Source: Paraphaeosphaeria minitans (lineage: Eukaryota > Ascomycota > Dothideomycetes > Pleosporales > Didymosphaeriaceae). Taken from it: 64,000 nucleotides of DNA. Location of the stretch: the NCBI GenBank assembly GCA_015832175.1, contig WJXW01000002.1, positions 2,666,001 to 2,730,000 of the forward strand. The letters are read 5' to 3'. The translations under genes and the position numbers were made by a program. Below the pieces are notes generated by a model that saw nothing but the letters and a program-made list of their open reading frames with translations, did not search any database and was not told where the DNA came from. Positions 1 to 11,150 of this stretch are shown here, one piece after another (positions within the stretch are counted from its first letter, which is position 1; every line of letters starts with the position of its first letter).

Positions 1-3000
1 CTAAGTAGGACTAAGTCGCCTCTTTAGAATAACTCTTACTTATACTTCTTATTATAGTACTAGCTTTAATACTCTTATACTAAGTATAGGTACTCTATAA
101 GCAATGCGCATACGCTATATATATATTTTACTATCTTAACTATATCTAGTAGCTCCCCCTTTAGCCTACTGTCTATAGAAGGCGTAGTAAGGATAGGGTG
201 CTTACTATATACTATATAGAAAGGCGTTATTTTTGTTAAATTGTAGATAGAGTTATTGTATATAAATTAAGCTATTAGGAGTAGTTTAACTAAGTTTGTT
301 TATAAAGGTGTAATAAACATGTAAAGGTATTATTTAAGCGTCTAATTCTAGCGCTCTGTTTACCTATCTATTTAGGGGTAGAAAGTAGTGCTAAGCCTAC
401 GCTTTACCTATAGTTAGTAGTATATTTCTGCCTAAAAAGTAGAGGTGAAGGTAGAGCCCCTATTAGATATAATACCTTTCTAAATACTAAACTTTAAGAT
501 AACCTCTTAGAAGTAGGCTTCTATAAATTCTTTTATATCTTATATTTTCTGTGCAGGGATATAGATAGCTATTTTAGAGAAGTAGTATATAATTATAAAG
601 ATTATATTAAAAGCGCAGCTGCCTTAATCCTTTACTAGTAGGAATCTAGTTATAAAGTCTAGTAAGACTTCCTTAAAGATATCCTTTAGCGTTAGAAGAG
701 GTAATAGCTAGCTATACTTACTATGCCTTAGAGCTTTACTCCTTTAGCAAATAGTATAAGTCCTTACATACTTCTAAATATTTTAACCTATAAGAGGCTA
801 ATAGTAGGTCCTCTTAATAGCCTTAAGCGTTCTACGTGCGCTAAAGTAGCCTATTATATACGTATTATAGTGCTAGAACAAAATTTCTTACCTAATTACT
901 AGTTTATCTAGGATATATAATCTACTATTATACCTTAGAACTTTTATTTTATTAAGGCGCTATACTTACGCCTTACTACTACTTTAAGTACTTCTTTTAT
1001 ACCTTAAGCTAGTAATACGCTTAATAGTAAAAGTGTCCCTTTACTAAATCTACTAAACTTTAGTAATAAGGTTAGACTCTTTTATTATAGGTTTACTACT
1101 AACTAATACTCTAGCTAGCGAGCGTAGTACGTATAGCGTATACACTATAGCACTAGTAGTAGGGACCCTTATAGCTCTATAAATATTAGTAATATGCGTC
1201 TTACATGCGCCTAATAAGCTTAGCTTATTTATAGATCTACTTACTCTACTATACTTAGTCCTCTACAGTATTTTGTTCTATAGAGTAGGTAATAAATAGG
1301 TTAGTAACAGGTTCTCTTATACGTAATCTACCCTTCTTAGTAGTTTATCTACTAGGTTTGTTTTCCCTAGGCGGTGTTCCACTTTAAAATTAAAAGCTAC
1401 TAGGTATATTACTTATTATGCTTATTATAGGTTTAGCTTCTATACAGCGCGCATACTACGTAAGTTATTATAATTACTTAGCACTTAAATTATGTGCTAA
1501 GTGCTATCTAAATAATGTCTCTATTACTTAAAGTAGTAGATAATAGTAAGAAGCTTAAAGTTATATACTTTATAATTTAGCTCTGCTGCTTAAAGTTTTC
1601 TTAATATAAAAGTAATTAGATACTACTTCTAGTCCTTAAATAGCTATAAAAGGATACTATATATTATAAAAGTAGATTAGTTAGTCTCTAATTAGATTAG
1701 TAGCGTAGGGTTAAAGTGGCGTAAGATAGGCGCGCTTAAGAAGCGTATTTTAAGTATTTTAAAAGTATTATTAGCTTCTACTAACTATTAGAACACTTAG
1801 TTCTTCTTAAGTAGGTCTAAAAGAGGAGTAGTTTCTTACATATATACCTTAATAAATCGCCTATAAAAGTTTATAAAGTCTAGAAATAACTAGAGCTCTT
1901 AGATGCTAGTTAGCTATAGCTATTCTATAATAGTTGCTGTGTGTATAGGATTAGCGCAGATTCCTTATATAGTTATAATAAAACTAAGGAAGTGAACTTT
2001 GCCTAAGGCGAATATATACTTAGTTAAATTAATAAAAAGTTTAGCCTTATATAGTAATTTAAGTATAGCGTAGATAGCGTGCTAATAAAGCGTAAGATCC
2101 TTATTATAGGTATAGATAAGTATATTATCTAGGTATATAATATATATATAATCTAGGTGTAGTGCTAGTGCCTTATTAATATAGGCCTAGAAGCTTGTAA
2201 GGGTATTAGTTAAGCTAAATAGTATTACTAAGTATTTAAAGTGACTATAGTAAGTTTAGAATATAGTTTTCTACTTATCTTTTGCCTAGATCTAAATTCT
2301 ATAGTAGGCGTTGTAAAGATTAAGGGTTATATAGTAGTATACGCCTAATAGGTAGTTAAGCGTCTCTCTAACTAAAGGTAGTAAGTAATAATCTTTAATA
2401 GTAATTATATTAAGGCCCTAATAATCTATACAAAGCTATAGTGTGCTATCTTTCTTAGGGGCGAATAGAATTAGTGCTCTAGCTAAACTAGTGCTATACT
2501 TAATCTATCCCTTTTTTAAGGCATCTTCTAGATACTCTTAGAGTACCTTAAGCTCCTACTCTAAAAGATTATAGAGTAGTCTATAAGGAGGTTCCTTTCC
2601 CTCTATAATAGGGATAGCGTAATTAGACTCCTTAAAATTTAGTAGAGTAGATACTACTTTTTTATTAAATACGTTACTATATTCGCGTAATGCGTTAAGA
2701 ATATATAGTACTTACGCTACGCGCGCTTTATTAATGCGCACTAGGTACTCTAAGCTAGTATACTCTATATTATCTTTAAAGTCCTTTACAGTAACAAGTT
2801 ATATTAAAGCTATAGTATAGCCTTAGCGCTATATTTATAAGCTATAATTAAGGTGGATATCGCTTTCTTATAGAAAGGGGTTACTAAGTAGGAGAGAGAT
2901 CTCTTCCTTATTAACGCTATAGATAGTAGTCTTTATCCTGCGCTCTACTCCTATATTATCTATAATACGCACCTAGAGCGTATAGGTAGCGTAAGTACTT

Positions 3001-3200
3001 TACCTTTAGGCCCTAATCTATCTTAGTTTAGAGAGCTTAGCCCTTTTAATAGGCTTTAGATTTATTTTAATAGCAATAATCTAGCTAATTAGGCTAATAT
3101 TAGCCTATAGGTTAAGAATTATTTAGAGTTTCCTCTTTAGACCTATATCTCTAGCTACGCTATATATACGCTTTATGCCTAGTAAGATATAAATTAGTAG
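1..3200 (-). pseudogene. Gyp1-a pol remnant: protease, RT, RNase H, integrase
   Basis: Read on the minus strand this is the Ty3/Gypsy pol polyprotein, decayed. Protease-like sequence lies around 2750-3000. RT follows at about 1900-2600: a segment like the conserved DYRxLN block is near 2430-2460, and the active-site box reads YLDN then ILIY at about 2104-2140, where the family has YLDD, so the second Asp is lost by a G-to-A type change. RNase H and the integrase zinc region occupy about 900-1900. The integrase core and C-terminal part fill 1-890, matching 12560-13447 in inverted orientation. Many in-frame TAA/TAG codons sit at Gln/Trp positions, so no product is possible. Gypsy order (integrase after RT) is evident. 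Confidence 0.88.
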
Positions 3201-4250
3201 GCGCCTTACTATACCTAGATTATAGGTAAGGCTTAGCCTTTTTCTATATAGTTTACTTATATAGAAATCTAGTTAGGATTACTACCTCTATATGTATTAG
3301 TATAGTAGCTAGTTTTATAGCACTTATAGCAGGTAATACTTTTCTTATCTTAGGTTTTACTATTACCTTTAGATATTTAGTAGTTTAGCGTAGTATTCTT
3401 AGATTTCTTTAATATATAATATAGGCTTAACTCTTATATTATAGGTGCGTGGCGTAGGTTTCGCTTAAGTATAAAGCCTAAAGTGATAAAGTCTTCTCTA
3501 GTTATAGGCACCTAATAGTAGTTAGTAATAGCCTTCTATAGCTTAGGTTTAAACTTAGAGAAAAGGTGTTATACCTTTTACTCCTTAGTGTAAGGTGTAA
3601 GTTAATCTTTAAAGATATTAAAGTAGGTTATAAAAAAGTAAATAGTTTAGTCTCCTTACTATATTACCTAAGTATATACTATAGCTACTTCTAGGCTGCA
3701 ATTTACTAGGTCTAAAAGCAAGTTAAGTATATACTACTTAAAGTACTTTTAGATAGGTATTTCTCCCTTAGCTTTAAAAGTGCGCTTATAGTGTATATAC
3801 TATAGTTCTTTTAGGTTGCCTATAAAGTACTATATTACCTAAATAACCTTATCTCTATCCTACACAAATTCTTATAGTAAAAGGCGAAAGGCCACCTTAT
3901 AGAAATAGAAGAATTTATAATACTTTTTAAGGTTCTTATCTCTATATTTAGTAGGGTCCTTAGGTTAAAGTGCACGCTTAACGTATATTACTATATACGC
4001 TATAGGCGCGTCCTGCTTATATGTATTAGTAGATAGGATTTTAATATTCTTAGGAACAGCTACTACGCTAGGGGTTTAGCTTATACTTTTAAGTTAGGAG
4101 ATTTTATCTTCTAAAGTATAAAGTTAATATATAGTGTAAAGCTTATTATACTTCTTTTTAGTAACTAGAAGGTGCTACTTAAGTGTTAAAAGTAGACTTA
4201 AGTTACGCGTTACTAGCTCTCCTTTTATATACTAGATAAAAAAGTCTTTA
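3200..4250 (-). pseudogene. Gyp1-a gag remnant with zinc knuckle
   Basis: Minus-strand capsid/nucleocapsid gene of Gyp1. A capsid-like region rich in aromatic and basic residues (about 3450-3970) is followed by a zinc knuckle at about 3297-3345. There CYKC is intact and the later His and Cys have become Tyr or Thr, consistent with CX2CX4HX4C. The knuckle binds template RNA in functional elements. The N-terminal part (3970-4250) contains a Lys/Arg-rich stretch. The same gag is present in Gyp1-d (54140-55180) and its first part in Gyp1-b (4790-5204). The frame is interrupted by stops throughout; start and end are approximate. Confidence 0.82.
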
Positions 4251-4345
4251 CTACCTTTAAAGGCTTTAAGTAAAGTCTACCCCCTACTAGTAGCTTATGT
4301 AACTCTAGAAGCTATCTTTAGACTATTATAGGAGAAGTATTATTA

Positions 4346-4561
4346 TATAAAGTCTAGTTATAGGCAATAGTACTTACTTCACACTAGGAAGGATAGTAAA
4401 AGGATAACTCTAGTAATATTAATAGAATAATACTTGTCTTATACAGAGTTAGTGCGTAGTGTAGGTTTTGTGTAGTTAGCTTACTTAGCGCACAGACCCT
4501 CTATAAGGCCTTAGCGCTAGATACTACAACACCATAATAATATCATAATCTACCTATTACA
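4346..4561 (-). repeat. Gyp1-a 5' LTR (216 bp)
   Basis: On the minus strand it begins TGTAATAGGTAGATTATGAT and ends in TATA, a mutated TACA. It matches the LTRs at 4574-4789, 22496-22711, 53900-54114 and the split LTR at 29645-29856. It lies 12 bp from the oppositely oriented LTR of Gyp1-b. Differences from the other copies are nearly all C/T or G/A. Confidence 0.95.
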
Positions 4562-4568
4562 CTAGGCC

Positions 4569-4573
4569 TGTCC
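4569..4573. repeat. Target-site duplication of Gyp1-b (left)
   Basis: TGTCC immediately before the Gyp1-b 5' LTR; the same five bases follow its 3' LTR at 22712-22716. This shows that 4574-22711 is one insertion and that its two flanks, 4562-4573 and 22717 onward, were once contiguous. Confidence 0.93.
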
Positions 4574-4789
4574 TGTAACAGGTAGATCACGATATTATTG
4601 TGGTGTTGTAGTATCTAGCGCCAAGGCCTTATAGAGGGTCTATGTGCTAAGTAAGCTAGCTGCGTAAAACCTACACTACGCGTTAACTCTATATAAAATA
4701 AGTATTATTCTATTAATATTACTAGAGTTATCCTTTTACTATTCTTCCTAGTGTAAAGTAAGTACTATTGCCTATAACTAGACTTTACA
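4574..4789 (+). repeat. Gyp1-b 5' LTR (216 bp)
   Basis: Starts TGTAACAGGTAGATCACGAT and ends in TTTACA, a TG...CA LTR. Same length as the 3' LTR at 22496-22711. This copy keeps several CpA/TpG sites lost in the others, so it is only moderately mutated. Confidence 0.95.
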
Positions 4790-5204
4790 TAATAATACTT
4801 TATCTATAATAGTCTAAGGATAGCTCCTAGAGTTATATAAGCTACTAGTAGGGGGTAGACTTTACTTAAAGCCCCTAAAGGCAGCAAAGACCCTTTTATC
4901 TAGTATATAGGAGGAGAGCTAGTAATATATAACTTAAGTCTACCTTTAACACTTAAATAGTGTATTCTAGTTACTAAAAAGAAGCGTAATAAGCTTCGCG
5001 CTATATATTAACTTTATACCTTAGAAAATAAAATCGCCTAACTTAAAAGTATAAGCTAAACCCCTAGTATAGCAGCTACTACTAAGAATATTAAAATCCT
5101 ATCTACTAATATATATAAGTAGGACGCGCCTATAGCGTATATAGTAATATATATTAAGCGTGCGCTTTAACTTAAAGACTCTACTAAATATAGAAGTAAG
5201 AATC
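4790..5204 (+). pseudogene. Gyp1-b gag, N-terminal fragment
   Basis: Leader plus start of gag, matching 54115-54525 of Gyp1-d and, inverted, 3931-4345 of Gyp1-a. A Lys-rich segment near 4970-4990 is conserved between copies. The sequence stops at the Cop1-a LTR (5205). The zinc knuckle and the rest of gag are absent here, because after Cop1-a the sequence resumes far downstream in integrase. No primer-binding site can be named with confidence just after the LTR. Confidence 0.8.
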
Positions 5205-5399
5205 TATTATGGTAAAAAGGGCTTGAACTATTATAGGATATTTAGGAGCAGAGTTGTAAAGAATACAAATAGCTAATTATAGGACAGGATGCCGAAAGGG
5301 CAGACTATATACAAAAGAAATAAGCCTCTTAGTAAGAATCCCGTAATATAAATTAGTAGATCTAGAAAGAATTACAGAAGTAAATATTTTACTTTAACA
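5205..5399 (-). repeat. Cop1-a 3' LTR (195 bp)
   Basis: On the plus strand it starts TATTATGGTAAAAAGGGC (TGTTGTGG in better copies) and ends TTTAACA. Decay is uneven: roughly the first 130 bases keep several CpA/TpG sites lost in the partner LTR, while the last 60 show runs of G-to-A changes. Confidence 0.93.
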
Positions 5400-5700
5400 C
5401 ACCCCCTAGGTAATTACTTAAAGCAGATTACCTATTCTAAGAAGTAATCTTTAATCGTCTAAATCCTTCCTAAAGATTTTTAAAAAACTATTTAAAGGCT
5501 GTTTAAAGATTAAAAAACTATTAAGAATTATTCTTCTAAATCTCTTTATCTTAAGAACAGCAATTCCATTACCCCCTATTTATTATAATAGTAAAGAAAT
5601 TGCTGTTTATCTTTTAAATCACAAATCCTATTATAAATTGTGTCTAGAATCTCTTCTTCTAGTAGGTTAGGAGCTTATAAGCGTAGCACAAAGGCCTAGA
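5400..5700. other. Cop1-a 3' non-coding region
   Basis: Sequence between the 3' LTR and the antisense frame. It begins with CACCCCCTAGG, the complement of the polypurine tract, then AT-rich DNA with short inverted repeats such as AACAGCAATT and AATTGCTGTT around 5560-5605. Equivalent regions are 21250-21548 in Cop1-b and 51900-52198 in Cop1-c. No gene seen. Confidence 0.6.
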
Positions 5701-7045
5701 GCGTAAACACTTTTATTCTACTACTCTTTTCACTTACTTCCTATTAACTGTAAAGTAATTTCCCCGCTCTTACTAGCTAGTAAGTATAATAGGTAGGCGC
5801 GTTTTAATTAAGAAGGAGTAGTAGTAAAAGAAATAAGTAGTAAGAAAGGAGCGTATTTAGCGCTTAATAATTAAATAGGTAGTAGAGTATATAAGCCCTT
5901 TACTAGCGCTTAATTATCTCTTTTTAATCTTTTACTTTTAACGCTTTAACTTCTTATCTAATTTAAGTCTATAAATTCTACTACTTTATAGTAGGTTCTC
6001 TTCTTCTAATTATTACCTTACGCTTTTTCTATTGTTTTAGAGCTTTGCTAACTCTTTTAGATATCTAATAACCTAGTTAAAGCACGCGTAGTAAAGACTA
6101 TAAAAGCTACTAAATAAAGCTCTTAATCCTTCTACTAAGATTCTCTTACTCCTCTTACTCTACTAGCTCCTCCTACTCTAGTTCTAGGCCTCTAGTAATT
6201 GCTTAGTGCTCTTAGACAAGTAAGCTATTTAGGCTACTTAAAGAGAGCTCTAGTAGGAAAGAGTAATAAATGCTACTATAATAACACTTTAAGCTTAAGT
6301 AAGTACTACTATACTTACTTTACTTACTCTTACACTACTATATATAAAATTATTTTATTACTTTAGATAATTTTGCTAATTATTTCTATAGCTAGCTATA
6401 TATTTAGACTCTAGCTATAAATTTTATCTACTATTAACTATTAAAAGGTGCTAATATAAGCTTTTATTCTAAGATTCTTTCTAGGTTTAGCTAATACTTT
6501 TTATAAGAGAGGCTAATTACTAAGCTATATAAAAGGGTTAAAGTAGCCTTATAAGCTTTTCTTTCTACTAGTAGTTAGGAGAAGTAAGCTTAGTATATAG
6601 CTACTATCCTACTCTCTCCTTCCTAGCTAATTCTTAGTAGAGGATAGAGTAATTACCCTCTTACCCTACCTATTAAGGAGTAGCGCGGTTGTAGCTAATA
6701 TACTAATTAAAATAGCTAAATAAGTAGCCTATTAGCTCTAAAGTAAAGTAGAAGCTAGGTAAGTGCTTCTCCTTCTACTAATTAAAAAAAGGGAGGCTAG
6801 AGTAAGGAATTACCTATTACTAATTAAAGAAGAGGAGGCTAGGGTAAGCTATCACCTACTGCTAATTAAAGGAGAGGTAGAGAAGGTAGATAAAGTAAAG
6901 AATTACCTACTATAAAAAGGAAGAGAGGAGGAAAATAGAGAGAATCTTCTACTACTAATTATAGGGGAGATTCTTGCACCCCTATAATTAAGTAGAGGAA
7001 GAAAAGAGTCTATAAGCTTATAAATAAGCTCTTTAATCTCCTCTT
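5700..7045 (+). pseudogene. Antisense accessory frame in Cop1-a 3' region
   Basis: A reading frame opposite to Cop1 gag-pol. It is clearest at 6740-7020, where three 42-bp units (starts near 6778, 6820 and 6862) encode variants of LLLIKxEEARVxxY, followed by a Glu/Lys-rich and LLLLIIGEILAPL stretch. Upstream (6060-6370) is a Leu/Ser/Pro-rich part and a block with a Cys codon at 6271 followed by many Tyr codons. At the adjacent position Cop1-c has Cys (complement of 51313-51315), so the block was probably Cys-rich before decay. The same frame exists on the minus strand of Cop1-b and Cop1-c. Function unknown; I do not recognise the family. Boundaries are rough. Confidence 0.55.
6775..6905 (+). 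repeat. 42-bp minisatellite in the Cop1-a antisense frame
   Basis: Three degenerate 42-bp units with core CTAATTAAA at about 6778, 6820 and 6862. Forty-two bases keep the frame, giving 14-residue repeats. Cop1-b has two units (20107-20190) and Cop1-c three (50719-50845). Confidence 0.8.
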
Positions 7046-7070
7046 CTTCTAATTTCTATTCTCCCTCTAA

Positions 7071-7101
7071 TTTTTTCTTTTTTTTCTTTTTCTTTTCTTA
7101 T
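7071..7101. repeat. T-rich microsatellite in Cop1-a
   Basis: T/C-only tract at the junction between the RNase H end and the antisense frame. It corresponds to an (AAAAG)n array in Cop1-b at 19878-19907 and a near-pure A tract in Cop1-c at 50489-50518. Confidence 0.85.
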
Positions 7102-7189
7102 TTCTTAGCTCTAAATTAATAATTCTAAGTAGTTAATAGATTAATTCTTTACTTACCTACTCTTATTCTATAATTATTATGCTTATATT

Positions 7190-10100
7190 TTATAGATTTA
7201 ATAGCCTTTTAAATTTATTAAACTACTAATAAGTAAAAGCCTTTATAAGGCTATCTGCTAGCATTTTACTAGTTAGAAGATATTCTACTTAAAACAATCC
7301 TTTTATATACTCTTACCGCAACTATATATTCTAAATATCTATATAGCGTAGTTAAGTAGTAATTCTTTTGTTCTTTCTAATTACTAAATAAATAGTTTAA
7401 AAATTGTTACAATAGACCTTCTATAAAAGTCCTAGATCTAGAGTAAGCTTAGTAAAGAATCTTTTAATCGCTATAGCTTCTTTACTTATATATTTAAGCG
7501 CTAGAAGCTCTGCTTCTATTATTAAAGTAGTAATTATATTTTATTAAGCTGCTTTCTATAGGATAGCTCCTCTAAACAATAGGATAATATATCTATAGGA
7601 AGATTACCGTAATATTAGATTATTAGCAAAAGAGGCATTTCTACATATTAGTAAATTAGGTCTATTTTAGCGACTAAAGACTATAGCCTACTATCTAGTT
7701 TAATAGAGGTAAAGGATTATATAGTTAATAGTAGTAAAGTGTTCTTTACTTAGATTTATTAGAAAGTGTAATAGCTTTAATACTATAAAGGCTATATCTA
7801 GGCGTAGCATAATTACTGTGTAGAGAGCTAATCCTACCTTTTCTTAAAAGAGCTTTATTTCTTAAAAAGCAGCTTCTCCTATGCTTAGAACAAGATCTTC
7901 TACTAATAGAAGTGTAGAAAGGAAGCTCCTAGAGTTTAAAAAGTTAAACTTTTTCGTAATTTTATTAATATAGGTATTATAGAGTAAAGAAATTAATCTT
8001 ACTTCTCTATCCTTAATTACTTAAACACCTAGAAACTACTCTACTAGTCCTTTTAATTTAATCTTGTATTTATTTATAATCTTTTTCTAAAAATTTTAGA
8101 GCTTCTTTCTCTTTACTCTTATAATAGAGAAGAAGAATATTATTAATATAAAATAGAATAATAATACTTTAATTACTATTAAAGAAAAGGCATAGCTCTT
8201 CTAGCAAAGCTAAAAGTCTATAAGATTAAAGTAATCCTATAAATTCTTTATACTAAAGAAGTAGTAAATCTCTTAAGCTACACAAAGCTTAATTTAATCT
8301 TATACACTTTCTTAGCTTTTTAAAACTATTAGGTAATTTATGAGTTACTAGATTAGCGGCTGTAATAAAAGCATTTAGAAACGCTCCTACTATATTAAAT
8401 TATAAGATTTCTAGATTAAATTCTGCTACTAGAGCTACAGCTAATTAAAAAGATCTTACTACTAGAGTAGTAGTATAAGTAGAGTAAAGAGTATTCTTTT
8501 TCTAAAGATCTCCTTTTATAATAATTTAAGCTTTACACTTTTTAAAGTATCTATATTAAACTTATAAGTAAAGACCTACTTTAAAAGGAGTAGTTACTCT
8601 AACACCTCTAATTATTTAATCTCTGTCTAGGTACCTTTATTTTACAAAATTAAGATCTCTTTATAAGTAGTCAGGAGGAATAGCTTCCTATATAGATAAT
8701 TATAAAAGTGTTTCTATAGGGTTAGCTCTAGTGTAAGCTCGTCTTTATAAGCCTAAGCTATATAAGACGCTTTAGACGCCTTTTTAAGCATAAAAATAAA
8801 TACTATTATATTTAGTGTAATATATTCTTCTTACTTAGACTAGGCCTCTACTGCTCCTAGTATAAATATGTACTCTAATATTATATTAAGATCACTTTAA
8901 AAATAATTAGTAATTAGTATATAAGCACCTAGCTTCTACCTACCCCCTAGCTAATTATTTTAATTATTTTGCTTCTTTAATCTTTACAATAGCAGATAGT
9001 AATTTATTAGTTAGTTAATTTCTAGTGCTTTACTATAATTTCGCCTACTTATTCTACTTACCTCTAAATAGATCTGCCTTTGCCTTTAGCGCGCTAGTAG
9101 GTTATCTACTTTATCTAGTGTAATTAAGTTATCTACGCTAGGTTAATTAGTAACCTAATTAGTTTCTACTAATAAATAGGGTATTAAATCCCTAGATTCT
9201 AGTAGGCTAGCTCTTCTAGTAGTGTTCTAGTAGCTGCTAGATATCTCTTAATCGCTTAATAGATTACCCCTAAGATTACCTAGCTCTAGTATCTAATTAG
9301 GGGTTATAAGTCCTATACTTCCTTTCCTACTTAAGCAAATTCTTTAGCTACTAGCTAGCTAAGCCTATAGCTTACTTAGTAGTAAATACCTTAGGTTCCT
9401 AATTACTTAGCTAGCCTACTTTGCTTTTAATTACCTAATGATTACCTAGAGGTCTAGTAGCAGTTCTTATATACTTATTTATTTTAAAAAGAATATTAAG
9501 CGTGCTTTTATATACTTCTCTTAGATTATTTAGGTCTCCTTTTTAGAGACTTTTTACTATTTTTAACACTTCTATCTTTAGAATAGATTATTCCTCTAAT
9601 CCTTTATAGAATAAGGACTTATTAAATCTTACGTTTTATATAATAATTACATAATTAAGCTAAGGAATCTATATTTAGTAGATATTAAAAGCTTTATAGC
9701 TTACTAGGTATTTAATATAGCCCTTAGGATTTACTTTAAATCTTTTTCTATCTCGCCTAGCTATACGCTCCTAATCTAAAGGGTAAGCTTAGTAGCTATA
9801 GGCGTAGATAGTACTATAGTTTAGATAAAAATTAGCTGTCCTATATTATATTTTTACTAGTTTAAAATAATAAAAATATTGTCTAAACTAAGTATCTAAC
9901 ATTTTATTAGGTAATTAATAGCCTAATACTAGGCTAGGAATTATTCCTTAGAGCTAGCATACTGCTTATATAATCTTAAGCTAGAGATTTAATAGTAGAT
10001 TTACGCTTATTTATATTTTAATTACTTTTATTATAAGCTCCTAGCCTACTCTTTCTATAGTGCTATTAGGCTTATGCGTATAGGGCGGTAGTCTACTAAT

Positions 10101-11150
10101 TATTATCTCTTCCTAATTAGCCTAAAATTTGTACTAGGATTTCCCTCTCTATAGAAGTGTTGCTGTATTATTATCCTAGTAGATTTTTATAATTTAAAGC
10201 TTATATTTTATATTTATAAGAGCTAAAAAATCCTACTACACTCTTATTATCTTAGAAAGCGTCTTTGTTCTAAGATTAAAAACGTAAGGTTTTTTACTAA
10301 AATCTTCTTTAATTAGTAAAACCTAGTTTTCTCTATTTTAAGCAGTAGGTATATTAAATAGATCCTAGAATAATAAGTAAAATAGCCTAGGTAATTATTC
10401 TCTAGGTCTTCTAGAGATTACTTAGGTTATATATGTAGTAGTATAGTGCTTATAATTTTTTTTTAACATTCTAGTAATCTTTATACCTTAGGCTATAGTT
10501 ACTAGAGCTTATAAAGCTCTACTTCTTATATACCCTGCTTAAAGGTGCTAGAGGTCCTTAGAATCTAATCTTTTTATATTAACCTAGGATAATCCTTTAG
10601 TAGTTACACTTATAATAATTAGACAAGAGTGGATTAGCTTATATTATAAGAAAGTAAAGTTATACTTATATCTTAGGTCTACTAAGATAATACTTTATTC
10701 TAGACTTCTAATCCTAAAAGTGTAATCTAAACTAAAGTACTAAATCTTTGCTTTTTTTAAAAGAGCTTCTAATATAATATTTATATAAAAGCCTTCTACT
10801 ACTCTTACTCTTTAGAGTAGTAGATCTTCTATAAATTTCTTATTTTTCCTATATAAAGCGTTCTTAATTAGTCTATTACTAATTCCTAAAATTAGGAGGC
10901 TTTATGTACCTACCTCTACACTCTTATTTAATAATTAAAACGTCCTAAGAATAAGTATTTTGCAATTATTAACTAGGTAAACTGCTATAGCACTATCTAG
11001 TATTATATATTCTAATAGAGAATAAGCGTTAGAAAATAGAGTAGAGTAGACACCTAATACTCTATTATCTATAGGCAGATTAAATAGGTTTAGTAGAGTA
11101 GTAGTAATACTACTAGGATACTTAATAGTCTTAGTAGAGAATTATTTCTT
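7190..11150 (-). pseudogene. Cop1-a pol remnant (protease, integrase, RT, RNase H)
   Basis: Minus-strand Copia pol. The protease active-site region is at about 10990-11010 (complement), where the expected Asp-Ser pair is just readable. Integrase lies around 9550-10500, RT around 8050-8700 with the YxDD box at 8117-8150 now reading Tyr-Ile-Asn-Asn, and RNase H around 7200-7900, ending in the segment that reads Asp-Ser-Leu-Ile-Lys-Ala in all three copies near 7250. The order integrase before RT identifies Copia. In-frame TAA/TAG codons are numerous and both catalytic Asp of RT are changed to Asn, a C/G-to-T/A signature. Confidence 0.86.

Larger units (their letters stand above)
1..4561 (-). mobile_element. 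Gyp1-a, Ty3/Gypsy chromovirus, 3' part outside window
   Basis: Minus-strand copy of the commonest Gypsy family here. Its 5' LTR is the right edge (4346-4561) and the element runs leftwards through gag, protease, RT, RNase H and integrase, leaving the window inside the integrase C-terminal region. Position 1 corresponds to about 13447 in the plus-strand copy Gyp1-b, so the chromodomain, 3' region and 3' LTR lie to the left. It is the longest uninterrupted stretch of Gyp1 coding sequence in the window and serves as the reference for gaps in the other copies. The five bases after the LTR (CTAGG, 4562-4566) are the likely target duplication, but the partner is not visible. All frames are broken by TAA/TAG. 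Confidence 0.93.

Noticed and set aside
5560..5605. AACAGCAATT/AATTGCTGTT inverted repeat as a transcription terminator
   Set aside because: It lies in a eukaryotic retroelement 3' region, is present in all Cop1 copies and is only a short palindrome. A bacterial-type terminator is not appropriate.
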